A stretch of 64,000 nt of DNA from Bacteroidota bacterium (GTDB lineage: Bacteria; Bacteroidota; Bacteroidia; Cytophagales; Cytophagaceae): the NCBI GenBank assembly GCA_023428135.1, contig JAEYZG010000064.1, forward strand, positions 1 through 64,000. Reading direction: 5' to 3'. The notes beneath the pieces are model-generated. The model worked only from the letters and a program-made list of their open reading frames with translations, had not been told where the DNA came from and did not search any database. Shown here piece after piece: positions 1-6,874 of this stretch; positions within the stretch are counted from its first letter, which is position 1; every line of letters begins with the position of its first letter. The translations under genes and the position numbers were made by a program.

Positions 1-2
1 CT

Positions 3-533
3 CCAGAACAGATTGAGATCCGTCTTGATGCTAATGGGGCATTTACTGAAACGGATGCCGAAAGCAAATTAAAGAAACTCTCAGCTTTTACGATTCATTC
101 TATTGAACAACCAGTAAGGGCAGGTCAGATTGAATTAATGAAGCACCTTTGTACTTTAAACATCATACCAATAGCACTGGATGAAGAACTCATAGGTGTA
201 CACACTAAAGATACTAAAATCGAATTATTGCAGAAGATCAAACCACATTACATTATACTCAAACCTACGCTCCTGGGGGGATTTAAGCAAAGTACGGAAT
301 GGATTAACGCAGCAGATGAAACAATGACAGGCTGGTGGCTTACTTCTGCTCTGGAATCCAATATTGGTCTCAATGCCGTTGCTCAGTTTGCATATAGCCT
401 GAACTCTCCATTGCCGCAAGGATTGGGGACCGGCAAGCTTTATCATAACAATATTGATTCTCCTCTTGTTATTCAATCAGGGTCTCTATACTATGATCCT
501 TCAAAAAATTGGAATTTTAATTCCTTATTATAA
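3..533 (+). CDS. menC: o-succinylbenzoate synthase, C-terminal part
   Basis: The reading frame is open from the window's first bases, so the N-terminal part lies outside. The visible 176 residues show the enolase-superfamily barrel of MenC: a DANGAF metal-ligand strand, an IEQP strand, an ALDE strand, the ILKPTLLGGF lysine strand and a TSALESNIG strand near the end. MenC dehydrates SHCHC to o-succinylbenzoate in menaquinone synthesis in the cytosol. The order and spacing of these motifs fit MenC better than muconate-lactonising or dipeptide-epimerase relatives, but those share the fold. The gene ends 15 bases before the next start, so the two may be co-transcribed. The family call is firm; the exact activity is inferred. 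Confidence 0.85.
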   Translation, partial: PEQIEIRLDANGAFTETDAESKLKKLSAFTIHSIEQPVRAGQIELMKHLCTLNIIPIALDEELIGVHTKDTKIELLQKIKPHYIILKPTLLGGFKQSTEWINAADETMTGWWLTSALESNIGLNAVAQFAYSLNSPLPQGLGTGKLYHNNIDSPLVIQSGSLYYDPSKNWNFNSLL

Positions 534-548
534 TGGCAATAGTATGAT

Positions 549-1325
549 ATGAGTTATACATTAATTACCGGCGCTAGCAGAGGTATTGGCCTGGCAATGG
601 CAGAATATTGCGCGGCTAAAAAAAATAATTTGGTTCTTGTTTCAAGATCCGAAAATAAGCTTTGGGAAATAGCTGCAAGATTAAAAACTACCAAAAAAAT
701 TGATGTAAAAGTATATCCTGCAGATCTTACAGAAAGTGGAGTTCCAGAGAAGCTATATGATTGGTGTGTAAAAGAAGGAATAAAGGTGAATGTGCTTATC
801 AATAATGCAGGGGCAGGCCTGTATGGCAAGTTCTCTTCATTAACACTGGATGATCAGTTAAATCTGATTAAGTTAAACCAATCTGCTTCAGTGTCGCTGA
901 TTTATAACTTTATTCCTATGCTTAAATCAGAAGGAGGATATATTATGAATGTAGCAAGCACAGCATGTTATCAGCCAATTCCATTTATGAGTGTATATGC
1001 TGCTACTCAGTCTTTTTTGCATTCGTTTACTCTGGCTTTGCGGGAAGAGCTAAAGCTTTTTAATATATCAGTCAGCTGTCTTTGTCCTGGACCTACGGCA
1101 ACTGATTTTTTTGAAGAAGCTGGATTGAAAAATCTTCCTGTAGATTCAAGTGAAGTAAAAATGTCTCCTGAAGAGGTAGCTGAAATAGCTATAGAAGGCA
1201 TGCTTGCTCATGATTCCGAAATTATTCCCGGAACAAGCAATATGTTTGGTGCCTACTTTAGTAAGATTTTTCCAAATAAGTTTATTGTAAGAACTCTTAA
1301 CAGACTTTTTGCACCAAAGAATTAA
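549..1325 (+). CDS. short-chain dehydrogenase/reductase with altered YxxxK motif
   Basis: A 258-residue SDR-family protein. The cofactor-binding motif TGASRGIG (residues 7-14) and the NNAG motif (85-88) are intact, as is the serine region VAS (135-137). The catalytic tyrosine is Tyr150, but the usual lysine four residues later is glutamine (Tyr-Ala-Ala-Thr-Gln154, codon CAG at 1008-1010). In classical SDRs that lysine binds the nicotinamide ribose and lowers the tyrosine pKa, so activity may be weak or altered. The rest, including CPGPTATDFF, resembles YqjQ/DltE-like SDRs of the 'SDR family oxidoreductase' type. It follows menC by 15 bases but has no obvious menaquinone role. Substrate unknown. 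A hairpin terminator follows. Confidence 0.85.
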   Translation: MSYTLITGASRGIGLAMAEYCAAKKNNLVLVSRSENKLWEIAARLKTTKKIDVKVYPADLTESGVPEKLYDWCVKEGIKVNVLINNAGAGLYGKFSSLTLDDQLNLIKLNQSASVSLIYNFIPMLKSEGGYIMNVASTACYQPIPFMSVYAATQSFLHSFTLALREELKLFNISVSCLCPGPTATDFFEEAGLKNLPVDSSEVKMSPEEVAEIAIEGMLAHDSEIIPGTSNMFGAYFSKIFPNKFIVRTLNRLFAPKN

Positions 1326-1347
1326 ATATTAGTGGTTGGTTTGTTTT

Positions 1348-1382
1348 AAAAAATCATTTTCATTTAATGGAAATGATTTTTT
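1348..1382 (+). terminator. intrinsic terminator after the SDR gene
   Basis: A 12-base perfect stem (1348-1359 with 1371-1382) with an 11-base loop ends in a run of T residues. It lies 22 bases after the SDR stop and just before the VIT1-like start, so it should end the menC-SDR transcript. Confidence 0.7.
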
Positions 1383-1397
1383 TTTTATATTGAAATT

Positions 1398-2120
1398 ATG
1401 GAAGACAAGTTACATTCAGACGGGAACATTTTATTTTTTAATAAAAACTATATTTCCGAATTCATTTATGGAGGTATTGATGGTGCAATTACCACATTTG
1501 CAGTTGTTGCAGGAGCTGCGGGGGCAAATTTATCGATATCTGTTGTTATTATCCTGGGCTTTGCTAACCTTATCGCCGATGGCTTTTCAATGTCGGTGGG
1601 AAACTACTTTTCAACTAAGGCAGAGCAGGATACTTACGAGAAAAATAAAGCTGTTGAATACTGGGAAATCGAAAATATGAGGGAAAAAGAAATTGAGGAG
1701 GTAAGGGAGATATACCAAAAGAAGGGATTCGATGGTGAACTACTTGATAGGGTTGTTGAAGTGATTATTTCCAATAAAGATGTATGGGTGGATACTATGA
1801 TGAAGGAAGAACTTGAAATGTCTAAAGATGAAAGAACTCCCTTTAAAACCGCCGGAATGACTTTTCTATCTTTTGTCACAATCGGCCTGATTCCTTTGCT
1901 TGCATATCTATTTGCAATTCTGAATATATTGGAACCAAGCAATTTGTTCCTGGTAAGTTGTATTCTCACTGGGATAGCTCTTGCAATTGTGGGTAGTTTT
2001 AAGAGTGTAGTTACAGATAAAAATAAATTAGTAGGGGTTATGGAAACACTTTTCCTTGGAGGTATTGCGGCATTTCTTGCATATTATGTCGGAGCTGTTC
2101 TTGAAACAATCTTTAAATAA
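1398..2120 (+). CDS. VIT1/CCC1-family iron/manganese transporter
   Basis: A 240-residue membrane protein. The first membrane segment carries the family signature GGIDGAITTFAVVAG (about residues 26-40), followed by LGFANLIADGFSMSVGNY. A charged, glutamate-rich cytoplasmic loop (about 75-150) then precedes three C-terminal membrane segments. This is the five-segment layout of VIT1/CCC1 transporters, which move Fe2+ or Mn2+ out of the cytosol; in VIT1 the glutamate-rich loop binds metal. Length is normal for the bacterial family. The start ATG is 16 bases after a terminator hairpin, so the gene probably has its own promoter overlapping that hairpin. Metal specificity cannot be read from sequence. 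Confidence 0.85.
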   Translation: MEDKLHSDGNILFFNKNYISEFIYGGIDGAITTFAVVAGAAGANLSISVVIILGFANLIADGFSMSVGNYFSTKAEQDTYEKNKAVEYWEIENMREKEIEEVREIYQKKGFDGELLDRVVEVIISNKDVWVDTMMKEELEMSKDERTPFKTAGMTFLSFVTIGLIPLLAYLFAILNILEPSNLFLVSCILTGIALAIVGSFKSVVTDKNKLVGVMETLFLGGIAAFLAYYVGAVLETIFK

Positions 2121-2228
2121 AATATCATTAAAGTGTAAATTCACCAGCAGGTTTAAAAGCGCTTAAATATTAATTTTTTAGGTGAATAAAGTCTTTCTGA
2201 TTCAATAACCATTTAAATGTTGATTTCT

Positions 2229-2255
2229 GTAGAGATGCTATGCATGGCGTCTCTT
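2229..2255. repeat. solo degenerate copy of the GAGACGCC palindromic repeat
   Basis: GTAGAGATGCTATG followed by CATGGCGTCTCTT matches, with a few changes, the palindrome GTAGAGACGCCATG/CTGGCGTCTC that recurs at 46792, 53580, 53730, 56670, 56820 and 56960. It sits alone in the 250-base gap between convergent genes; the rest of that gap shows no gene. Confidence 0.55.
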
Positions 2256-2335
2256 TATCCATGGGTATGGCATTTTAATTTATCAGGACAAATTAAACGA
2301 CAGATATTGTTTTCTGAAAAAAACATATCAAAAGT

Positions 2336-2361
2336 TTGATCCGCCATGCATGGCGGATCAA
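2336..2361 (-). terminator. 26-bp perfect palindrome, probable terminator
   Basis: Thirteen consecutive base pairs form around a central GC (between 2348 and 2349). The palindrome begins 11 bases past the stop of the reverse-strand gene 2373-2801. On that strand it is followed by a T-rich stretch (about 2319-2335), which suits an intrinsic terminator. Its core CCGCCATG/CATGGCGG also resembles the GAGACGCC repeat family, so it may be a repeat reused as a terminator. Confidence 0.5.
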
Positions 2362-2372
2362 CAAATAAAAAG

Positions 2373-2801
2373 CTAATGCTTATCGGCACTCCAGATTCTC
2401 TTGATCTTTTCATCGGAATAAGTAATGTCATGATATAATCCCTTGATTTTCCCTTCTGATATTATTCCATTCCAGCGAATGATACTTCCATCAGAAGGGT
2501 TGTAGGAGGAAAAGGTAATGCCTTTACTATTAGTAGATCCTTTAATTTTACCTCGGAATGGATTTTTTCCCTTTCTTAAAATTCTTCCTTCAACTTTACC
2601 CAAGTGATTTATAATTATAAATAATTCAAATTTACTATTTAAGTCAGTGGTGTAATTGGCAAAAGAACCATAATAGTGGCCCGCTGGATTTAGGGATTCT
2701 TTATTCTGAAAAAACTCCCAGAGTGCCCAAAAAGTAACAAGAATACTAACCATTGCTGCCGCCGCTTCAACCTTTCTTAAAAATCCTTCATTACTGCTCA
2801 T
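2373..2801 (-). CDS. small membrane-anchored protein of unknown function
   Basis: 142 residues. A short N-terminal cytoplasmic tail is followed by one likely transmembrane helix (about residues 13-32, rich in A, V, L, W). The remaining 110 residues are soluble, with many glycines and alternating strands (GHYYGSF, GRILRK, GKIKG), suggesting a small beta domain. I do not recognise a family. It could be a membrane-tethered lipocalin- or YtxH-like module, but nothing proves that. It stands alone, with 73 bases to the Rid gene upstream on the same strand and a palindromic terminator downstream. Confidence 0.6.
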   Translation of the reverse strand: MSSNEGFLRKVEAAAAMVSILVTFWALWEFFQNKESLNPAGHYYGSFANYTTDLNSKFELFIIINHLGKVEGRILRKGKNPFRGKIKGSTNSKGITFSSYNPSDGSIIRWNGIISEGKIKGLYHDITYSDEKIKRIWSADKH

Positions 2802-2874
2802 AGCATGTTCTTAATAAAATAAAAAGCCATCTCCCTTAAATTTTGTTTAGGAGGAAGCCAAAAAATATCCGCCT

Positions 2875-3261
2875 TTAGCTGGGGGCAATTGCTGTAACTT
2901 CTATTTCTACCAGAAGATCAGGAGATATGAGTCGGTTTACTTCCACCATTGTAGCTACCGGATTTATTCCAATAAAAAATTGACCATGAGCTTTACCTAT
3001 TTCTTCCCATTGACTAATATCGGTAACATACATGCGCGTCCTCACCACATTTTTCATACTACTTCCGAAATGTTCAAGGCATTTTTCAATTTTTGACAAA
3101 ATAAAATGAGCTTGTTCATAAGCATTTCCTATACCGATTACTTTGTCTCCATCCATTGAAGTGGTCCCTGCTACTTCTATTATATTACCTATTTTTACAG
3201 CTCTGGAATATCCAACTATGTCTTCCCAAGGTGTTCCGGATTTTAGAACTTCTCTTTTCAT
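2875..3261 (-). CDS. Rid-family (YjgF/YER057c/UK114) protein without the RidA arginine
   Basis: 128 residues, the usual length of the trimeric Rid family. Visible motifs are RTRMYVTD (74-81), HGQFFIG and VEVNRL followed by VEIEVTAIA at the C-terminus. RidA proper uses an arginine (R105 in E. coli) in the segment PARSCVEV to hydrolyse enamine/imine intermediates; here the segment reads PVATMVEV, so that arginine is absent. The protein therefore belongs to another Rid subfamily, whose activities are mostly unknown. It is the last gene of a three-gene operon (24-base gap) behind the cyclase and the carotenoid oxygenase, suggesting a job on a reactive product of that pathway. Confidence 0.85.
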   Translation of the reverse strand: MKREVLKSGTPWEDIVGYSRAVKIGNIIEVAGTTSMDGDKVIGIGNAYEQAHFILSKIEKCLEHFGSSMKNVVRTRMYVTDISQWEEIGKAHGQFFIGINPVATMVEVNRLISPDLLVEIEVTAIAPS

Positions 3262-3284
3262 GAGTTATATTTTCTTAAAAAAAA

Positions 3285-4052
3285 CTAATTGTCAAAAATA
3301 GCTACAACCCTGGATGGGGCTGCTGATGCTCCCTTTATCTTTAATGGAAAAACAGCAATTTTAAATCCGAATGGAGGAAGTGCTTCCAGATTTACAAGCT
3401 GTTCCATATGGAGGTATTCGTACTTTTGTCCTACAAGATGGGCTTGCCAGAAGAGCTCAGAATTGGACGTTTCTTTGGCTTTGGTAGCCATATACTTTAA
3501 TGGCAGATCAAAGCCCCACTGATCTATACCCATTACTTTTATGCCTCTTTCAATAAGCCATTCAGTGGCTTCTTTACTCATACCTGTTCCTTTATTTACA
3601 TAATCATCGCCCTGGACCTTTGAACGACCGGTTTTAATAAGGACAATTTTTCCAGGAGATATTTCCGCTCCAGACTTTTTAAGGTCTTTTTGAATATCAT
3701 CAACTGTGATGATTTCAAAATCTGCCTTATGACTCATATCTATAACAATTCCTTCGCCATAAAGCCATTCAAGAGGAACCTCATCTATGGTCTTTGCCTT
3801 TTTCCCATTTACTGTCTCTGAATAGTGCCATGGAGCATCAATATGTGTTGAAGAGTGTACTCCCATTCCAATAATTTTATCATCTGCCCATCCTGTGAAC
3901 TTTGAAGGGAATAAGCGGGCAGGAAGGCCAACAAAAAAACGGATAAGAAATTTACTCTTTTTATGAGCTTTGTTTTTAACTTTTATCCTCATAAACCATG
4001 GATCTTTTTTGTTGTATTCAATGGTTTTGGAGAGATCAACAATACGTGACAT
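3285..4052 (-). CDS. cyclase/kynurenine-formamidase-like metal-dependent hydrolase
   Basis: 255 residues. The metal-binding motif of the Cyclase family (HxGTHxDxPxH) appears as H66-S-S-T-H70-I-D72-A-P-W-H76. A C-terminal PLKIKGASAAPSRVVAIF strand is also typical of the family. Members hydrolyse amides or lactones, e.g. N-formylkynurenine, usually with zinc. There is no signal peptide, so it is cytosolic. The protein is slightly longer than bacterial KynB and has a basic N-terminal insert (about residues 23-50). No other tryptophan-degradation gene is visible. It lies between the carotenoid oxygenase (33-base gap) and the Rid gene (23-base gap), which hints at a role on a carotenoid cleavage product; this is inference. 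Confidence 0.8.
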   Translation of the reverse strand: MSRIVDLSKTIEYNKKDPWFMRIKVKNKAHKKSKFLIRFFVGLPARLFPSKFTGWADDKIIGMGVHSSTHIDAPWHYSETVNGKKAKTIDEVPLEWLYGEGIVIDMSHKADFEIITVDDIQKDLKKSGAEISPGKIVLIKTGRSKVQGDDYVNKGTGMSKEATEWLIERGIKVMGIDQWGFDLPLKYMATKAKETSNSELFWQAHLVGQKYEYLHMEQLVNLEALPPFGFKIAVFPLKIKGASAAPSRVVAIFDN

Positions 4053-4085
4053 TTTATGATTTAATTTATTTTAATATAGATGCTT

Positions 4086-5507
4086 TTACTTATGGTAAAA
4101 CATTCCATGCAAACCTATTGGTAGATGCACAGGTGCATAGGCTCTTGCAATTTCAGTAAAATCACCTGCATTTAATAGCAAAAGAAATGAAGATTGCTTT
4201 TGTATATCAAGTACCACAGATAAAATGATACCATCGTCTTCTGAGGAACCTCCGGGAGTTTCTACAAATAAAGGTTCGGAAGGATACATACCTTTATGAT
4301 ACCAAACCTTAAAGTTTCCGGATCTGACATCTATTTTCACCAGCTGGTTATTTACTTCAATATCCTGAGTTTCCTGTAATCCGAGTCCATAAACGAAATT
4401 ATAGGATTTGCATGACCTTGTAATATTGAAAGAAGGCAGATCCATGGGAACATCAGAAAGTTGAATAAGATCAATGGTTCCTGTTACTAAATTTAATTTT
4501 GCCCTGTATAGTAGACTCATGCTTTCCTTTTTTAATCCGTTTTGTTTGAGCTCATCTAAATAAAGGTCTTTAATTACTGAAGGATCATGGTATAAGCAAA
4601 GATCAATCAATACTTCATTAGCTTCTTCAAAAGCATTTACAGTATGGAAAAAAAAGAAGGGAGCAGATTTGAAGGTTTTAACTTCTCCGTTCAAACGATT
4701 TACAAGATGGAACTTAGTACCATTTTCAGGCCTCCAGTGATAGCAGGCTTCATAAGGTCTGTTTAGGAACCTGCTGAACATAAGCTGCCAGATGTTGAGC
4801 TCTAAAGGTTGCTCTATGAATATGAAGTAATTTTTAGTTAATGCATAGCTGTGAAAATAAGTATGCTTAGGTGCAGATAATGATCCGAAAGGTTTTCTTT
4901 CAAATGTAGATTCTGAAATTTTGATAAAAGAGAAGTTTCCTTTGGGACCTGGCTTTCCGAGACAATTAAAAATTTCTTTGGTTTCAGGATCATAACAGCT
5001 ATGTGCCGCACTAAACATATAATCATTTCCGAACTGGTCAGAAAATTTAATATCTCCTTTGGTTTCAAGTGTATTGAAATCAAACTCAACCATAGAGGAA
5101 AAGTCTGATACAGCTGCTATTCTATTCCCATTTTTTAAAATGCTTACACTTGCATTCGATGCTTCAGGTTTAGAGAAAGCACTGAAAAACTTATTGAAAA
5201 TGGAAGCGCAAGGATCAGCAACTGTTCCCCAACTTCTGTTTTTTATATAATTGGCAGAGGTACTTTTTATATAATCTTTAGATTGAAGAAACTTACTTTT
5301 ATAATATACTTTTCCATCCTGAATTGAAAATTTATGGATCATTGAATACCCATCAAACCAGTGGTTCAGCTTGTATTCACCAACTTCAAATTTGGCTGGT
5401 CCGTTTCTGATAAGGTCACCTGAAAGCCATTCAGGAATTTGTCCTTCTATTTCAAGATTACAATTTGGTGTTTCTTTCTCAACGCTTTTATAAATGAGTG
5501 AATCCAT
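4086..5507 (-). CDS. carotenoid oxygenase (BCO/RPE65 family)
   Basis: 473 residues, full length for the family. The four iron-binding histidines of the seven-bladed propeller are all identifiable: His169 (AAHSCYDP), His219 (YFHSYALT), His288 (FFFHTVNAFEEA) and His467 (PIGLHGMF). The N-terminal RNGPAKF and HWFDGYSM and the segment ADPCASIFNKFFSAF look closer to animal BCO/RPE65 enzymes than to plant NCEDs. Such enzymes cleave a carotenoid or apocarotenoid double bond with O2, e.g. beta-carotene to retinal. It is the first gene of the operon with the cyclase and Rid genes. No rhodopsin or carotenoid synthesis gene is seen in the window, so the substrate is open. Confidence 0.9.
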   Translation of the reverse strand: MDSLIYKSVEKETPNCNLEIEGQIPEWLSGDLIRNGPAKFEVGEYKLNHWFDGYSMIHKFSIQDGKVYYKSKFLQSKDYIKSTSANYIKNRSWGTVADPCASIFNKFFSAFSKPEASNASVSILKNGNRIAAVSDFSSMVEFDFNTLETKGDIKFSDQFGNDYMFSAAHSCYDPETKEIFNCLGKPGPKGNFSFIKISESTFERKPFGSLSAPKHTYFHSYALTKNYFIFIEQPLELNIWQLMFSRFLNRPYEACYHWRPENGTKFHLVNRLNGEVKTFKSAPFFFFHTVNAFEEANEVLIDLCLYHDPSVIKDLYLDELKQNGLKKESMSLLYRAKLNLVTGTIDLIQLSDVPMDLPSFNITRSCKSYNFVYGLGLQETQDIEVNNQLVKIDVRSGNFKVWYHKGMYPSEPLFVETPGGSSEDDGIILSVVLDIQKQSSFLLLLNAGDFTEIARAYAPVHLPIGLHGMFYHK

Positions 5508-5650
5508 AGTTGCTCTTATTTAAAATATGTTTTTTAGTCAACTTAAATAAAGGAAAATCTGTATTCAACCAGGCTTGATTTTATTAAACATTTTTTTTCC
5601 ATTAAGCTTATTTGAATGGGGAAATACTTATTCTTAAAAAATAAATCAAA

Positions 5651-6109
5651 ATGAGTTTAAGGCTAAATATAGGGAAAGTTGCGCCGGAAGCAATACAGGC
5701 TCTTAATGTTCTGGATGAATATCTTCAATGTTCCGATTTAGCCAATAACCATAAAAATCTTATCAAAATAAGAGTTTCTCAGATCAACGGCTGCTCATAC
5801 AGCATTCATAAGTATTCCGGGGAAGCTCGCAGATCAGGGGAAGTAGAAGAGCGGATATACGGACTGGCGGCATGGAAAAATTCAAATTTATATACTGAGG
5901 ATGAAAGATCTGTATTGTATCTGGTGGAAGAGCTAACTGTTATCAAAGAAAACCATGTTACTGATGAGGTGTATGCCAGAGCAATGAATTTTTTTGATGA
6001 GCATTATTTCTCTCAGATCATAATGGCCATTATCACGATTAATGCCTGGAACAGGTTAACCATTATCGCCAGGATGCTTCCGGACAAGCAGGGAGAGATT
6101 AGATCTTAA
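5651..6109 (+). CDS. carboxymuconolactone decarboxylase/AhpD-like protein with CxxS
   Basis: 152 residues with the AhpD-like layout: VSQINGC around residue 48, EARRSGEVEERIYGLAAW, LYTEDERSVLYLVEELT and a final NAWNRLTIIARM helix. In AhpD-type disulfide reductases the motif is C-x-x-C followed by a histidine; here it is Cys48-Ser-Tyr-Ser51, then H-K-Y instead of D-M-H. The resolving cysteine is missing, so a thioredoxin-like role in peroxide defence is doubtful. It is divergently placed from the carotenoid oxygenase (143-base gap), so the two may share a regulatory region. The stop codon overlaps the convergent sirtuin stop by four bases. Confidence 0.8.
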   Translation: MSLRLNIGKVAPEAIQALNVLDEYLQCSDLANNHKNLIKIRVSQINGCSYSIHKYSGEARRSGEVEERIYGLAAWKNSNLYTEDERSVLYLVEELTVIKENHVTDEVYARAMNFFDEHYFSQIIMAIITINAWNRLTIIARMLPDKQGEIRS

Positions 6110-6789
6110 GCCATTAGTATTTCTACAACCTTTTCTACACCTGTGCTTGCTTTTTCTTCTAAAAGATGAAGATTAGGACGTTTTCTCACTGCAGGCATAT
6201 TAGGATCTATTACATACACGGGAATATCTTCTCTTACATAATCAAGCAAACCTGCAGCAGGATATACCTGAAGGGAAGTGCCAACTACCATAAAGATATC
6301 AGCTTTCATTGCTAGTTTCATGGCTTTGTCCATCATTGGTACCATCTCTCCGAACCAAACAATATGTGGCCTTAACTGAGAGCCATGAGGACATTTTTCT
6401 CCAAGCTTTAATTCCCAGCCTTCCATATCATAGATCAGGTTTTCATTTAGTGAGCTGCGGCATTTAAAAAGTTCTCCGTGCAAATGTATTATTTTTGAAG
6501 ACCCCGCTTTTTCGTGCAGGTTATCTACATTTTGTGTAACAATGGTGACATCGTATTTTTCCTCTAAAGTCACCAGACCAAGGTGTCCTGCATTGGGCTG
6601 AGCGTCAAGCGCAGCTTTCCTTCTGAGGTTATAAAATTCCAGTACAAGGGCGGGATTCTTTCTCCAACCTTCAGGAGAAGCTACTTCCATAATATCATGA
6701 CCTTCCCATAATCCACCTGCATCTCTGAAAGTAGATATTCCGCTTTCTGCTGAAACTCCGGCACCGGTTAATACAACAATTTTTTTCAT
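6106..6789 (-). CDS. cobB: NAD-dependent protein deacylase, sirtuin (CobB/SIRT5-like)
   Basis: 227 residues from the ATG at 6789. A longer open frame exists upstream, but it runs through a terminator and into the topA tail and has no homology to the family. Sirtuin motifs are clear: GAGVSAESGI (9-18), TQNVDNLH (85-92), catalytic His104 in HLHGELF, and GTSLQVYPAAGL (170-181). Tyr53 and Arg56 form the YxxR pair that lets SIRT5 and CobB remove succinyl and malonyl groups. The zinc site is degenerate: only Cys110 and Cys133 remain of the usual four. It removes acyl groups from lysines, using NAD+, in the cytosol. It lies 85 bases downstream of topA behind a terminator. Confidence 0.9.
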   Translation of the reverse strand: MKKIVVLTGAGVSAESGISTFRDAGGLWEGHDIMEVASPEGWRKNPALVLEFYNLRRKAALDAQPNAGHLGLVTLEEKYDVTIVTQNVDNLHEKAGSSKIIHLHGELFKCRSSLNENLIYDMEGWELKLGEKCPHGSQLRPHIVWFGEMVPMMDKAMKLAMKADIFMVVGTSLQVYPAAGLLDYVREDIPVYVIDPNMPAVRKRPNLHLLEEKASTGVEKVVEILMA

Positions 6790-6840
6790 CTTTGTTACAA
6801 GTCCTGTATCAGTAATAAAATTGCATCTGTAATTGAAAAT

Positions 6841-6870
6841 AAAAAAGGTCCATGTTTTCGCATGGACCTT
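6841..6870 (-). terminator. intrinsic terminator of topA
   Basis: A perfect 10-bp stem (6845-6854 with 6861-6870) and a 6-base loop lie 5 bases past the topA stop. On the reverse strand the stem is followed by six T residues and a T-rich stretch. This separates topA from the sirtuin gene. Confidence 0.85.
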
Positions 6871-6874
6871 CAAG

